Shown one piece after another: positions 19,456 through 30,757 of a stretch of DNA of 64,000 nucleotides (position 1 is the first letter of the stretch; every line of letters starts with the position of its first letter). Source of the DNA: Arenibacter palladensis (GTDB lineage Bacteria > Bacteroidota > Bacteroidia > Flavobacteriales > Flavobacteriaceae); contig NZ_FQUX01000010.1 of the NCBI RefSeq assembly GCF_900129275.1, forward strand, positions 1 through 64,000. Direction: 5' to 3'. The notes under the pieces are model-generated. The model had not been told where the DNA came from, did no database searches, and saw only the letters and a program-made list of their open reading frames with translations. Both the position numbers and the translations under genes were made by a program.

Positions 19456-19854
19456 ATGGATTTTAATGAATTTTCTTTTAGGGTCAGGTATGGCGAAACA
19501 GATCAAATGGGCGTTGTTTATCATGGGAATTACGCGCAATATCTGGAGATGGGGCGGGTTGAATGGTTAAGGTCTATGGGCATTTCCTACAAAAAGATGG
19601 AAGAAAACGGAATAATGTTGCCTGTAATTTCTTTAAATATTTTATTTAAGAAATCGGCAGTATACGACGATCTTTTAACGGTTACAACTTATATCCGTAA
19701 GCGGCCGATGGTGAGAATAGAATTTGACTATGAGATACGCAATGAGGCCAAAGAATTGTTAATAGAGGCCAACACAGTTCTGGCATTTATGGATATGAAA
19801 TCCAATAAGCCTATAAAATGTCCAGATTATATTCTCGATAAACTAGACATCTAG
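19456..19854 (+). CDS. Acyl-CoA thioesterase, YbgC/FadM (4HBT) family
   Basis: This 132-residue hotdog-fold protein has the typical VRYGETDQMGVVYHGNY motif near its start, which holds the catalytic acidic residue of the 4-hydroxybenzoyl-CoA thioesterase family. It hydrolyses acyl-CoA thioesters; the natural substrate is unknown. It is divergent from dnaA and overlaps the convergent yigZ-like gene by 12 bases at the 3' end. Confidence 0.9.
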   Translation: MDFNEFSFRVRYGETDQMGVVYHGNYAQYLEMGRVEWLRSMGISYKKMEENGIMLPVISLNILFKKSAVYDDLLTVTTYIRKRPMVRIEFDYEIRNEAKELLIEANTVLAFMDMKSNKPIKCPDYILDKLDI

Positions 19855-20454
19855 TTTTTTTATTTTTACTGGATACATTGCAGCAAAAATATTTTCGGTC
19901 AGTATGGCGTCATTTTTTCTAACCGATATTTCAAGGGTACAGTCCATTTCCATTTTTTGGGAGATAATTTCCATTTGATGTTGCTTTAGGATTCGCATTA
20001 CCTTGTCCATCTCGGAATAATCAAAATGAAGCAAATATCGTTGCTGTAAAGTTTTTTCAATTATCTCGGCCGAATCAAGTGCCATTTGTGCGGCTGTCCT
20101 ATAAGCGGATATCAAGCCGCCGACCCCTAGTTTTGTGCCGCCAAAGATTCGGGCTACGGCCACTAGGACATTGGTTACTCCAAAAGACTGTATTTGACCG
20201 TATATAGGCATTCCTGCCGAATTATTGGGTTCACCATCGTCATTGGCCCTGTAGTTAATATCCTCTATTCCCAATTGCCAGGCATAGCAAACATGGTTGG
20301 CAGTGTGGTGTTGTTTTTTAAGCGCTTCAATAATGGTTTTTACCTCATCCTCATGCTGTATCGGGTAGGCGTACCCAAAAAACTTGCTTTTGCGTTCTTT
20401 GAACAAAATTTCATCCGAAGGTGCTTTCAAGGTTTTGTAAACGTCCAACTCCAT
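19843..20454 (-). CDS. YigZ/IMPACT family protein
   Basis: The 203-residue product shows the UPF0029/IMPACT domain (about 15-125) with HHTANHVCYAW and the NDDGEPNNSAGMPI motif, then the small C-terminal DUF1949-like domain. YigZ proteins are linked to translation control, but the bacterial role is not established. It is the last of four minus-strand genes with gaps of 10 bases or less. Confidence 0.9.
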   Translation of the reverse strand: MELDVYKTLKAPSDEILFKERKSKFFGYAYPIQHEDEVKTIIEALKKQHHTANHVCYAWQLGIEDINYRANDDGEPNNSAGMPIYGQIQSFGVTNVLVAVARIFGGTKLGVGGLISAYRTAAQMALDSAEIIEKTLQQRYLLHFDYSEMDKVMRILKQHQMEIISQKMEMDCTLEISVRKNDAILTENIFAAMYPVKIKKLDV

Positions 20455-20464
20455 ACTTAATCAA

Positions 20465-21328
20465 TTAAAATAAAGCCACTAGTAAAATGCTGATTATGGC
20501 CAGTGAAATGCCCATCCAATTTTTGGCGCTGATGCGCTCCTTGAACAGGACAACGCCCAAAAGCGTAGAAAACATAACTATGGCTACATTGTTAATGGTG
20601 AAGACAGAAGAACTGTTAAGGTTCTCGTGCTGCAATGCGCGCAATAGGTAGAATATTGAAAAATAATTTAGAATGCCCAACGTAATTCCGCCAAGGGCAG
20701 TGGAAATATTTGGTAACGACCATTTTTTAAAGGATTTGATTGCAATAAACAGTAATCCTGTAGTTGCGGCCGAACCAAAAACCACCGCAGAAAATAAAGG
20801 AAACTCCACCTTGGGTACCAAGGTCTCCTCCAGATATTTAATACTTGTGTCTATGATTCCGGAACCAATAAAAACCAGAGCAGGCAGTATAATGCTATTC
20901 TTTTTGAGGGGGACATCCTTTTCTTTAATAGAGGCAAAATAGACGGCAGCTAGGGCCAATAGAATTCCTATGGATTTCAAAGCCCCCAGTTTTTCATTAT
21001 AAACCAGCAAACCAAAAATAACCGGAATTACCAAGGACATTTTTGTGGCTACCGAGGCCACCGAAACCCCACTTTTTTGTGAGGTAGCTGCCATAAGATT
21101 AAAGACAAGGATGAACAATATTCCCAAAACCAAAGTTCCTAGAAACCATGGTTTTTCCGGAATTTCCAACAGATCAATTTTTCTTTCATAAAAATACATT
21201 CCAACCGAAGAAGCTACCACGTAGTTGATGATGATGGCGTAAAGGGTTTGAATCCTATAGGTGTCATACAACTTAAAAACCACAAAAATTAGGCTGGAAA
21301 ATAGTATACTTAGCGCAAGGTCCAACAT
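20465..21328 (-). CDS. EamA-family transporter (DMT superfamily)
   Basis: This 287-residue protein has about ten hydrophobic segments arranged as two repeats of five, the EamA layout, with little outside the membrane. The substrate is unknown; relatives export amino acids or other metabolites. It starts one base after the HAD gene stop, inside the ribD operon. A link to riboflavin export is possible but only by position. Confidence 0.85.
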   Translation of the reverse strand: MLDLALSILFSSLIFVVFKLYDTYRIQTLYAIIINYVVASSVGMYFYERKIDLLEIPEKPWFLGTLVLGILFILVFNLMAATSQKSGVSVASVATKMSLVIPVIFGLLVYNEKLGALKSIGILLALAAVYFASIKEKDVPLKKNSIILPALVFIGSGIIDTSIKYLEETLVPKVEFPLFSAVVFGSAATTGLLFIAIKSFKKWSLPNISTALGGITLGILNYFSIFYLLRALQHENLNSSSVFTINNVAIVMFSTLLGVVLFKERISAKNWMGISLAIISILLVALF

Positions 21329-21329
21329 G

Positions 21330-21932
21330 CTAAAGTCTGTCGTTTAAATTAACCACATCTTCCTTGCCTACAATTAGATTCCAGGTTTTTATTCCCAATT
21401 CATTGGCTGCATCCGTATTTTCTTTAGTGTCATCTATAAAAAGGGTATCCTGGGGGTTTAATTTATTTTGTTCCAGAACAAATTGAAATATTTCGTGGTT
21501 GGGTTTTCTTAATTGGATTTCATGGGATAAATAAAACTGTTCAAACGAACTTTTAAATCGTTCAAAACTTTCTGTGCCCATAATCTTGATAACATGTGGA
21601 ATGTGCAAGGCATTGGTATTGCTCAAAAGGAAAAGCCTATACCTATTTTCCTTGAACAAGTTTTCTATAAAGTTTAGTCGATATTCTGGAAAATCGAGCA
21701 ACATGGAATTCCAAACATCGGTGATGGCCTGGGGGCTAAGGTGGGGAAAATCTGGTTGCAATCTTTCCACAAATTCCTGGGGACTAATTTTGCCAACTTC
21801 GAAGTCTTCGTTAATTCTATGGTATTTGGGCAAAAATTCTTGGATGCCGTTATCCTGCAGAGCTTTAAAAACTACCTGTTTGTCCAGATTGATGAATATG
21901 TCCCCAAAATCGAAAATAATGTTTTTAATCAT
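21330..21932 (-). CDS. HAD-superfamily phosphatase
   Basis: The 200-residue protein starts with IIFDFGDIFINLD (Asp8 as nucleophile) and has SNTN as motif II and DTLFIDDTKENT as motif IV, which makes it a YihX-like HAD hydrolase. The start overlaps ribD by eight bases. Riboflavin synthesis needs a HAD phosphatase to dephosphorylate the pyrimidine intermediate after RibD, so this gene is a plausible candidate; that is an inference from position and fold. Confidence 0.85.
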   Translation of the reverse strand: MIKNIIFDFGDIFINLDKQVVFKALQDNGIQEFLPKYHRINEDFEVGKISPQEFVERLQPDFPHLSPQAITDVWNSMLLDFPEYRLNFIENLFKENRYRLFLLSNTNALHIPHVIKIMGTESFERFKSSFEQFYLSHEIQLRKPNHEIFQFVLEQNKLNPQDTLFIDDTKENTDAANELGIKTWNLIVGKEDVVNLNDRL

Positions 21933-22974
21933 GCTTTAGGAGTGTTAGTATGTCCGATTCTATTTGTGTTTCACTTTGAAGAAAACCATGGATTCTAGGG
22001 GATTCCAAGCCTTCACCAAATTTATTTTTACCCTTAAATATTCTAGCTTCGTCCCATAATTCGGAACCTATAAAGCTTTGTAGTGTTTTGGCCCCTCCTT
22101 CTATGATGACACTTATAATTTCATGCTTATGTAAAATGGCGCAAATTTGGGCAGCCAAATTTTTTTCAAAATCAATAATCTCATAAAAAATTCCCTGAGG
22201 TGGATTTTTAGGTCGATTGGCGGTAATAACAATGGTTTTTACGCTACCATCCAAAACATGGTGTTTATTGCCTATTTTCAACTCCCTGTCCAAAACAATT
22301 CTAATTGGATTTTTTCCTTTCCAATGACGAACGTTTAATTTGGGATTATCTGCCAATACTGTATTGGTCCCTACCAAAATGGCCTGTTCCTGACTGCGCC
22401 ATTGGTGGACCAGTTGTTGGGAGTACGGATTGCTTATCCAATATGGTTGGGGATTGCTATTTCTTTTTTGATAGCTAGGGGCTATGAAGCCATCGGCCGT
22501 TTCGGCCCATTTCAAAATAATATAGGGCCTTTTTTTGGTATGGGAGGTTATGAACCGCTTATGGTGTTCCAAGCATTCTTTTTCCAGGATACCCACGGTG
22601 ACATTGCAGCCAGCAACTTTTAATTTTTCAATGCCCTTACCGGCAACTTTTTCATGCGGGTCCAAAAGCCCTATAACAACATTTGGAATCTGATGTTTAA
22701 CAATCAGGTCCGCACATGGAGGCGTTTTACCATAATGGGAACATGGTTCCAGGCTAACGTACAGGGTAGCTTTACTTAAAAGCGACTTGTCCTTTACGGA
22801 ATTTATAGCATTTACCTCGGCATGGGAACCACCATAGGGACTGGTGTAACCTTCTCCTATAATTTTGTCTCCATGCACAATAACACTGCCCACCATGGGA
22901 TTGGGAAAGGCGGTCCCAAGGCCATTTTTGGCGAGCTGTATACATCTTGAAATATATTTTTCGTGTATCTTCAC
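21925..22974 (-). CDS. ribD: Bifunctional riboflavin biosynthesis deaminase/reductase RibD
   Basis: The N-terminal deaminase domain has the zinc motifs SHAEVNA and CSHYGKTPPCADL; the C-terminal half is the NADPH-dependent reductase (GGAKTLQSFI near the end). It makes the pyrimidine intermediate of riboflavin from GTP breakdown products. The start is placed at GTG 22974, giving KIHEKYISRCIQLAKNG as in relatives and 349 residues. The ATG at 23016 would touch the divergent start at 23017 and leave no promoter. Confidence 0.93.
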   Translation of the reverse strand: MKIHEKYISRCIQLAKNGLGTAFPNPMVGSVIVHGDKIIGEGYTSPYGGSHAEVNAINSVKDKSLLSKATLYVSLEPCSHYGKTPPCADLIVKHQIPNVVIGLLDPHEKVAGKGIEKLKVAGCNVTVGILEKECLEHHKRFITSHTKKRPYIILKWAETADGFIAPSYQKRNSNPQPYWISNPYSQQLVHQWRSQEQAILVGTNTVLADNPKLNVRHWKGKNPIRIVLDRELKIGNKHHVLDGSVKTIVITANRPKNPPQGIFYEIIDFEKNLAAQICAILHKHEIISVIIEGGAKTLQSFIGSELWDEARIFKGKNKFGEGLESPRIHGFLQSETQIESDILTLLKHD

Positions 22975-23016
22975 TTCGTAAAAATAGAACAATATAAGTA
23001 GATTATTGGTAATCAT

Positions 23017-23502
23017 ATGTTAGTCACTACCATAAGGGAAATTCAGCCTCAAGACAATGATAAGGTTGCCAGGGTAATAAGAAAAGTTTTGGAGGATCTT
23101 GGGGTTCCTAAAGTGGGCACTGCCTATGCCGATAAGGCCTTGGATCAAATGTTTGAAAACTATGACCTGCCCCGGGCCGCTTATTTTGTGGCGGAAGAAA
23201 ATGGTAGGATTATTGGCTGTGCAGGAATCGCCCAATTGGAAAATTACAATGGTAACGTATGCGAATTGCAGAAAATGTATTTCTTGGAAGAGGCTAGGGG
23301 CAGGGGATTGGGAGTTAAAATGATAAATCTTTGTTTGGATAGGGCTATCGAATATGGTTATGAACACTGTTATTTGGAGACCATGCCCTATATGAAGGAT
23401 GCCCAAAAATTATATTTAAAGACCGGGTTTCATTATATCCAAGAGCCCATGGGTAATACCGGTCATTATTCATGTCCGGTGTGGATGCTTAAAAGTCTAT
23501 AG
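23017..23502 (+). CDS. GNAT family N-acetyltransferase
   Basis: This 161-residue protein has the acetyl-CoA pyrophosphate loop EEARGRGLGVKM (about 90-101) and a C-terminal YLKTGF segment, both standard for GNAT enzymes. The substrate is unknown. It is divergent from ribD and precedes prmC by 68 bases. Confidence 0.88.
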   Translation: MLVTTIREIQPQDNDKVARVIRKVLEDLGVPKVGTAYADKALDQMFENYDLPRAAYFVAEENGRIIGCAGIAQLENYNGNVCELQKMYFLEEARGRGLGVKMINLCLDRAIEYGYEHCYLETMPYMKDAQKLYLKTGFHYIQEPMGNTGHYSCPVWMLKSL

Positions 23503-23570
23503 ATGCGATATCAACCATTTTTGAGCGTTTTTAGGTACATGGTGATTACAAGGTTTGCCAAAATTTTAGA

Positions 23571-24443
23571 ATGTTATTAAAAGAGATTAAAAATATATAC
23601 CATTTAGAGCTGGATCCCCTGTTTCCACAGGAAGAGGTGGATAGTTTTTTTTATTTGGTAATAAATCATTATTTGGGCTTGGAGAGATTTGTTCTTGCCA
23701 TGCAACCTAATCTTGTAGTGTCCAAGGATAATGAGGAACCATTGTTTTATGCCTTGAGCCAATTAAAACAAGAACGTCCTATTCAATATATTCTAGGGAA
23801 GGCCCATTTTTGCGATCTCGAGTTTGGGGTAGATGAAAACGTATTGATACCTAGGTCCGAAACTGAGGAACTGGTTTATTGGATTCTAAATGAGGTTCAA
23901 CAAGGGACTAGGCAGGAAGGGTTAAAAATACTTGATATTGGCACAGGAAGCGGTTGTATTGCCATATCCCTGGCCAAAAACTTGCCCAATGCCAAGGTGT
24001 ATGCCCTGGATATTTCAAAAAAAGCATTGCAGATTGCACAGCAGAACGCTGTGGACAATGAGGTTGACATTGTCTTTTTGGAAGCGGATATTTTGTCCAT
24101 GGAGGGCTTTAAGGATAAATTTGATGTAATAGTATCCAATCCTCCCTACGTAAGGGAATTGGAAAAAAAGGAAATGAAAAATAATGTCTTGGAGCACGAA
24201 CCTGGTTTGGCTCTTTTTGTTTCCGATGGGGACCCTTTAATTTTCTACAAAAAAATAACACTTTTTGCCTTAAACCACCTAAAGACAGGTGGGATGCTGT
24301 TTTTTGAGATAAATCAATATCTTGGCGAAGAAATGAAACAACTGCTCGAAGCCGGAAATTTTTCCGAAATTGAACTCAGAAAGGATATGTATGGAAATGA
24401 TAGAATGTTAAAAGCAGTACTCAATCCCAATGGATTAAGTTAG
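23571..24443 (+). CDS. prmC: Peptide chain release factor N5-glutamine methyltransferase
   Basis: The 290-residue product has the SAM-binding motif LDIGTGSGC (121-129) and the amide-methylating NPPY (190-193) followed by VREL, with an N-terminal helical domain that binds release factor. PrmC methylates the GGQ glutamine of RF1 and RF2. It is followed by the LOG-family gene and ligA in the same direction. Confidence 0.95.
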   Translation: MLLKEIKNIYHLELDPLFPQEEVDSFFYLVINHYLGLERFVLAMQPNLVVSKDNEEPLFYALSQLKQERPIQYILGKAHFCDLEFGVDENVLIPRSETEELVYWILNEVQQGTRQEGLKILDIGTGSGCIAISLAKNLPNAKVYALDISKKALQIAQQNAVDNEVDIVFLEADILSMEGFKDKFDVIVSNPPYVRELEKKEMKNNVLEHEPGLALFVSDGDPLIFYKKITLFALNHLKTGGMLFFEINQYLGEEMKQLLEAGNFSEIELRKDMYGNDRMLKAVLNPNGLS

Positions 24444-24532
24444 GATATTAGTCGTGGTCATGGACCCTAAAGGCACAAGGAAAAAGAAGGATATAGATAC
24501 TAATATTTACCCAAGAGGAAGGATTAATAAAC

Positions 24533-25114
24533 ATGGAGAGCATAGTCGTATTTTGTGGAAGTAGTGAGGGCAATGATCAGGAAATAGTGGATTGCGCCTA
24601 TCGATTGGGGGCGACCTTTGCAACGGAAGGTATTACCTTGGTCTATGGGGCCGCTAAAATAGGTATTATGGGCAGGGTAGCACAGGGAGCCTTGGACTAC
24701 AATGGTAAGGTCATAGGTGTCATCCCCGATTTTTTAAAATTAAAGGAGGTATTCCATAGCGGACTTACCAAACTTATAATTACTGAAAATATGCATCAAC
24801 GAAAGTTAAAGATGCATGACCTCTCCGACGGAATTATTACACTTCCAGGTGGGTTTGGTACCATGGAGGAGTTGTTTGAGATGATTACCTGGGCACAACT
24901 TGGGCTCCATCAAAAGCCAATAGGACTGTTAAATGTCAACGGGTTTTATGATGAATTGCTCGCTATGTTACGTACCATGGTAAATAAAGGATTTTTGAAG
25001 CAGGAATATTACGATATATTGTTGGTAGATAACTCTATAGACGGACTTTTACATAAAATGAAAAATTACGAACCCTTGCCATTGCCAATTTGGATTAAAA
25101 AGGATCAACTATAA
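24533..25114 (+). CDS. LOG-family protein (TIGR00730-type)
   Basis: The 193-residue Rossmann-fold protein has the hallmark PGGFGTMEE (105-113) and an early FCGSSEG motif. Family members with this motif hydrolyse nucleoside 5'-monophosphates of the cytokinin type to the base and ribose phosphate; the bacterial role is often unclear. Its stop abuts the ligA ATG with no gap, so the two are probably co-translated. Confidence 0.92.
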   Translation: MESIVVFCGSSEGNDQEIVDCAYRLGATFATEGITLVYGAAKIGIMGRVAQGALDYNGKVIGVIPDFLKLKEVFHSGLTKLIITENMHQRKLKMHDLSDGIITLPGGFGTMEELFEMITWAQLGLHQKPIGLLNVNGFYDELLAMLRTMVNKGFLKQEYYDILLVDNSIDGLLHKMKNYEPLPLPIWIKKDQL

Positions 25115-27109
<1,995 letters not shown>

Positions 27110-27203
27110 TGAATATGGCCACGGGAAAATAAATGAAAAGTGCTAGAAGTAGAAAAAAATAAGGGTATATGAGGGTAAAAGATATTTGTACTAAATCGTA
27201 ATT

Positions 27204-28538
27204 ATGTATACCATAATACTTCTTTTGTTTTGTATTGCATTCATAATTGTGGCCTCGACCCGTTTTAAACTTCACCCTTTTTTGGCGTTGCTTGCCGCTA
27301 GTTTATTATTCGGTATTTTTTCGGGACTCCCCTTGGATGAGCTAATAAAGACCATTAATGATGGTTTTGGTGGCACTATCGGTGGCATTGGCATTATCAT
27401 TATAGCGGGTTTAATAATAGGGACTTTTATGGAAAAATCGGGCGGGGCCTATACCTTGGCCAACCTTGTCTTAAAAATCATTGGTCCCAAACGTGTTCAT
27501 ATGGCGATGGGTTTTATTGGTTATTTTGTATCCATACCAGTATTTGCGGATAGCGGTTTTATTATCGTCTCGCCATTAAATAGGGCACTTACCAAAAAGG
27601 CAAAATTGTCCTTGGCGGGAACAGCAGTGGCCCTGTCACTAGGCTTAATGGCTTCCCACACTATGGTGCCACCAACTCCTGGACCCATCGCTGCAGCCGG
27701 AATCTTAGGTGCAGATTTGGGACAGGTTATCCTATTTGGCCTAATGACCAGTGTACCGGCCTTATTGGTGTGTATTTTGTTCGCCAAAAAAATAGGTTCC
27801 AAAATATTTATAGATCCATCACCAAAGCTAACGGAGGAGCAGATCAATACCCAGTTAAAAAACGCTCCATCGGTTTTTAAATCCTTTATACCTATAGTCG
27901 TTCCCATTATTCTTATTGTGTTGAGGTCTTTTGCCGAATATCCCACTATGCCGTTTGGGGACGGAACTTTTAAGTATGCCATAGGATTTGTGGGTAACCC
28001 AGTGGTGGCCCTTTTGATCGGAATGGTACTGTCCTTTACCCTGCCCAAGAAGTTGGATAAGGAAATGTTGAGCACCTCGGGATGGATAGGGGAGGCACTT
28101 ACTTCGGCAGCCATAATTATATTAATTACCGGGGCCGGTGGGGCTTTTGGAAAAGTACTACAGACTTCGGACATTAGTTCTTTGCTGGAGAATAATGTGT
28201 CTAACGGAAATTTGGGAATATGGCTTCCATTCCTGATTGCTGCCGGCATCAAGACAGCGCAGGGCTCCTCTACAGTAGCCATAATTACAACAGCTTCGAT
28301 AATTGCACCTTTGATGCTTGCAATGGGTTTTGATACCGAGGTTTCAAAAGCATTGGCGGTCATTGCCATTGGCGCTGGTGCATCCCTGGTATCCCATGCC
28401 AACGATAGTTTCTTTTGGGTCGTAACCCAAATGAGTGATATGAAGGTAAATCAAGGATATAGAACACATAGTTTGGGGACAGCCATTTTAGGCTTTTCTG
28501 CAATGATCGTTCTAACTATAATAAGTTTAATAATCTAA
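27204..28538 (+). CDS. GntP-family gluconate/sugar-acid:H+ symporter
   Basis: The 444-residue product is hydrophobic throughout with about 12 membrane helices and the GntP-type motifs, for example SHTMVPPTPGP in the middle and HANDSFFWVV near the end. Such permeases take up gluconate or related aldonates. It is the first of three plus-strand genes with an FAH-family enzyme and a small conserved protein, suggesting a sugar-acid use cluster. A gluconokinase gene lies about 20 kb away at 49025. Confidence 0.92.
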   Translation: MYTIILLLFCIAFIIVASTRFKLHPFLALLAASLLFGIFSGLPLDELIKTINDGFGGTIGGIGIIIIAGLIIGTFMEKSGGAYTLANLVLKIIGPKRVHMAMGFIGYFVSIPVFADSGFIIVSPLNRALTKKAKLSLAGTAVALSLGLMASHTMVPPTPGPIAAAGILGADLGQVILFGLMTSVPALLVCILFAKKIGSKIFIDPSPKLTEEQINTQLKNAPSVFKSFIPIVVPIILIVLRSFAEYPTMPFGDGTFKYAIGFVGNPVVALLIGMVLSFTLPKKLDKEMLSTSGWIGEALTSAAIIILITGAGGAFGKVLQTSDISSLLENNVSNGNLGIWLPFLIAAGIKTAQGSSTVAIITTASIIAPLMLAMGFDTEVSKALAVIAIGAGASLVSHANDSFFWVVTQMSDMKVNQGYRTHSLGTAILGFSAMIVLTIISLII

Positions 28539-28548
28539 TCTTTAAAGA

Positions 28549-29382
28549 ATGAAAGTTTATAAGACCAACCAAGGAATTTTGATTGAAAATGACCAGAAAT
28601 TTTATCTAATCGATAAGGAATGGGATTCGTTTATTACCGATGATGCCATATACGATAATACACTAAGTTTGATTTCCAAGCTTGATCCTATTGAAAATAG
28701 TGATGCCATTTTAGGCAGAAGTTTAATGCCACCCGTGGGACGCCAAGAAATTTGGGCGTCCGGAGTAACCTATTATAAGAGTAGGGAGGCTCGTATTGAA
28801 GAATCCAAAGATGCGGGTGGAGGTGATTTTTACGACCGCGTCTACAATGCGGAAAGGCCGGAATTATTTTTTAAAAGTACGGCCAGTAGGGCAGTGGGTC
28901 ATAAGCAGGATGTCAGGATCAGAAAGGATTCCAAATGGAATGTTCCGGAACCTGAACTGACCTTGGTGATAACCCCAAATGCCAAAATAATAGGCTATAC
29001 CATTGGTAATGACATGAGTTCTAGGGATATTGAAGGAGAAAATCCCTTATATCTTCCCCAGGCCAAGAGTTATGATGGGGCAGCGGCTGTTGGCCCTTGT
29101 ATTTGGCTGAGCAAAGAGCCTATTTCCATGGATACCAAAATAAAAATACAAATTGTGCGTAAAGGAAATACGGTATTTGAGGGGGAGACCGAGGTGGGTC
29201 AAATGAAAAGAAAACTTACCGATCTTGTTCATTATTTGTATCGTGAAATGTCCTTTCCTTTTGGAAGTCTTTTAATGACGGGGACAGGTGTGGTTCCTCC
29301 TGATTCTTTTACCTTGAACCATGGGGATGTTGTTAACATTACGGTCGATTCTATAGGGACCCTTTCCAATACCGTAGCCTAA
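28549..29382 (+). CDS. Fumarylacetoacetate hydrolase family enzyme
   Basis: This 277-residue protein has an FAH fold in its C-terminal two thirds, with metal-binding acidic residues around VPEPELTL and GNDMSSRDIEG and a late GTGVVPP motif. FAH members hydrolyse or decarboxylate 2-keto acids, including 2-keto-3-deoxy and 2,4-diketo sugar acids. It starts ten bases after the permease stop, so a role in breaking down the imported sugar acid is likely but inferred. Confidence 0.88.
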   Translation: MKVYKTNQGILIENDQKFYLIDKEWDSFITDDAIYDNTLSLISKLDPIENSDAILGRSLMPPVGRQEIWASGVTYYKSREARIEESKDAGGGDFYDRVYNAERPELFFKSTASRAVGHKQDVRIRKDSKWNVPEPELTLVITPNAKIIGYTIGNDMSSRDIEGENPLYLPQAKSYDGAAAVGPCIWLSKEPISMDTKIKIQIVRKGNTVFEGETEVGQMKRKLTDLVHYLYREMSFPFGSLLMTGTGVVPPDSFTLNHGDVVNITVDSIGTLSNTVA

Positions 29383-29404
29383 TTGTCCAAATAAATTAAG
29401 AGTG

Positions 29405-29707
29405 ATGTCCGTTCCAAAAAGTTTTGAAGAGTTTAATGCTACCCTGTCCCAACAATCCGCACCATCATCTTGGCCTGAAGCCTTACGAGCCATGTGGTTT
29501 GATGCCAAAGGGGATTGGGAATCTTCACACGATATAGCACAGGACCTACATAATACCAATGGCAGTTGGATTCATGCCTATCTGCACCGAAAGGAAGGTG
29601 ATAAGTTTAATGCCGGATATTGGTATAGAATGGCCGGAAAGAAATTTCCAAGTACGAACTTGGAAGACGAACAACGGCAATTGGTGGAGTATTTTTTAAC
29701 GCAATAA
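29405..29707 (+). CDS. Small conserved protein of the sugar-acid cluster
   Basis: This encodes about 100 residues. The ATG at 29405 is preferred over the GTG directly before it. The protein has no signal or membrane segment and is rich in Trp, Tyr and His: SSWPEALRAMWFDAKGDWE, then WIHAYLHRKEGD and NAGYWYRMAGK. I recognise the pattern from hypothetical proteins in other bacteria but know no function. It lies 22 bases after the FAH gene and before a strong terminator, so it belongs to that operon. Confidence 0.8.
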   Translation: MSVPKSFEEFNATLSQQSAPSSWPEALRAMWFDAKGDWESSHDIAQDLHNTNGSWIHAYLHRKEGDKFNAGYWYRMAGKKFPSTNLEDEQRQLVEYFLTQ

Positions 29708-29755
29708 CTGCAATGTTGTTTGTTTTGGGATAATGCCAAGTAGTTATAACGAAAG

Positions 29756-29792
29756 AAAGCGGTCATGGGTATATGCCATGACCGCTTTTTTG
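29756..29792 (+). terminator. Terminator of the GntP-FAH operon
   Basis: AAAGCGGTCATGG and CCATGACCGCTTT form a perfect 13-base stem with a seven-base loop, followed by T. It lies about 50 bases after the last stop of the cluster. Confidence 0.9.
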
Positions 29793-29853
29793 CAATTAAT
29801 GTTCGTTGTTCCAAGGGGTATTTGCCATAATGGAAAAAGCCCCGGGTTTACGA

Positions 29854-30630
29854 TCAATAATCGGAATATTCAGTTGGGTAGAAGAAACGTGTAACGTTTT
29901 TGGAAACATTGTTTTGGTAATTGGGATCCGATTTTAGTTTGTTCCAAACTGGCGAGTCGGAAAAGGATTTCCAATGTGCATCCCTACTGGCCTGATTTTC
30001 AAATGTGGTCATGTACATAAGGTTCGGCATTGTTGCACCGGACAATACCTCGCCATAGAATACGGCATTAAATCCTAAATTGTCAAAAAGGCTTACTTCC
30101 CCGCCTTTGTTGAACATCTCTACCTTGTTTATGTATTTGGCCTCTGTTGCTGATTCGTAACTTCTTAATTCATAGATACGGTCTTTACGTGGACCGCTTA
30201 AAGGAGAGGGCTTCATTTTTGGCATATCCACAAAGGCTTTTAAAATAACAGATTCAACCCGGCTATAAGGTGGGTTTGTATATGGGGCGTCCAAAAAATC
30301 TTTGGCGGCTGCCATATATACCTTATCCTTTTGAAGTTTGGCATCTATTGTTTCCAAATCTCCAAGATTTTTCATAGGGATCAATACTTTTATGCTTCTG
30401 GGATTTAAAGAATCGATTGTTCTTGGTTTAAAAACTCCCACGTTCTTGATATTGAGTTTTTTAAGCGCAGGCAACAAGGCCTTGCCAAGATATTGGTCCG
30501 TGGTTTTTTCCTGTTCCTCCGTATCCAGGAGGTAGGTTTTTAGTTGGTAATATTCCCGCTGGTTGGCCTGACTATAGGTGTTTATTGTAAATAGTAATAA
30601 AAGAACTGAAATATAAGCAGTTTTATACAT
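29854..30630 (-). CDS. Exported NIPSNAP-family protein
   Basis: The 258-residue product has a signal peptide ending near TYSQA and two ferredoxin-like NIPSNAP repeats, the first beginning REYYQLKTYLLDTEE and the second at about residue 148 with RIYELRSYESATEAKY. NIPSNAP domains have no general assigned reaction; in flavobacteria exported versions are common. It is downstream of, and separated by 127 bases from, the molybdoenzyme gene. Confidence 0.88.
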   Translation of the reverse strand: MYKTAYISVLLLLFTINTYSQANQREYYQLKTYLLDTEEQEKTTDQYLGKALLPALKKLNIKNVGVFKPRTIDSLNPRSIKVLIPMKNLGDLETIDAKLQKDKVYMAAAKDFLDAPYTNPPYSRVESVILKAFVDMPKMKPSPLSGPRKDRIYELRSYESATEAKYINKVEMFNKGGEVSLFDNLGFNAVFYGEVLSGATMPNLMYMTTFENQASRDAHWKSFSDSPVWNKLKSDPNYQNNVSKNVTRFFYPTEYSDY

Positions 30631-30757
30631 TGAAATTAATTTAAGATAATTAATACTTTTTTGGTGCCTGTTAAGTTAGGACTTTTGAAAATAATGTAAC
30701 AGTTTTTTAATAAAAACAAACAATGTTGCCTTTATTCCTTAATTATAACAGCAAAAT

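Noticed and set aside
27521-28402. 293-residue open frame on the strand opposite the GntP permease gene
   Set aside because: It lies wholly inside the GntP gene in antisense and reads as low-complexity, proline- and alanine-rich sequence with no family pattern; a shadow of GC-richer codons.
28549-29382. Assigning a specific substrate such as 2-keto-3-deoxy-L-fuconate to the FAH enzyme
   Set aside because: FAH-family members vary widely, and the operon has no dehydratase or dehydrogenase that would point to one pathway.
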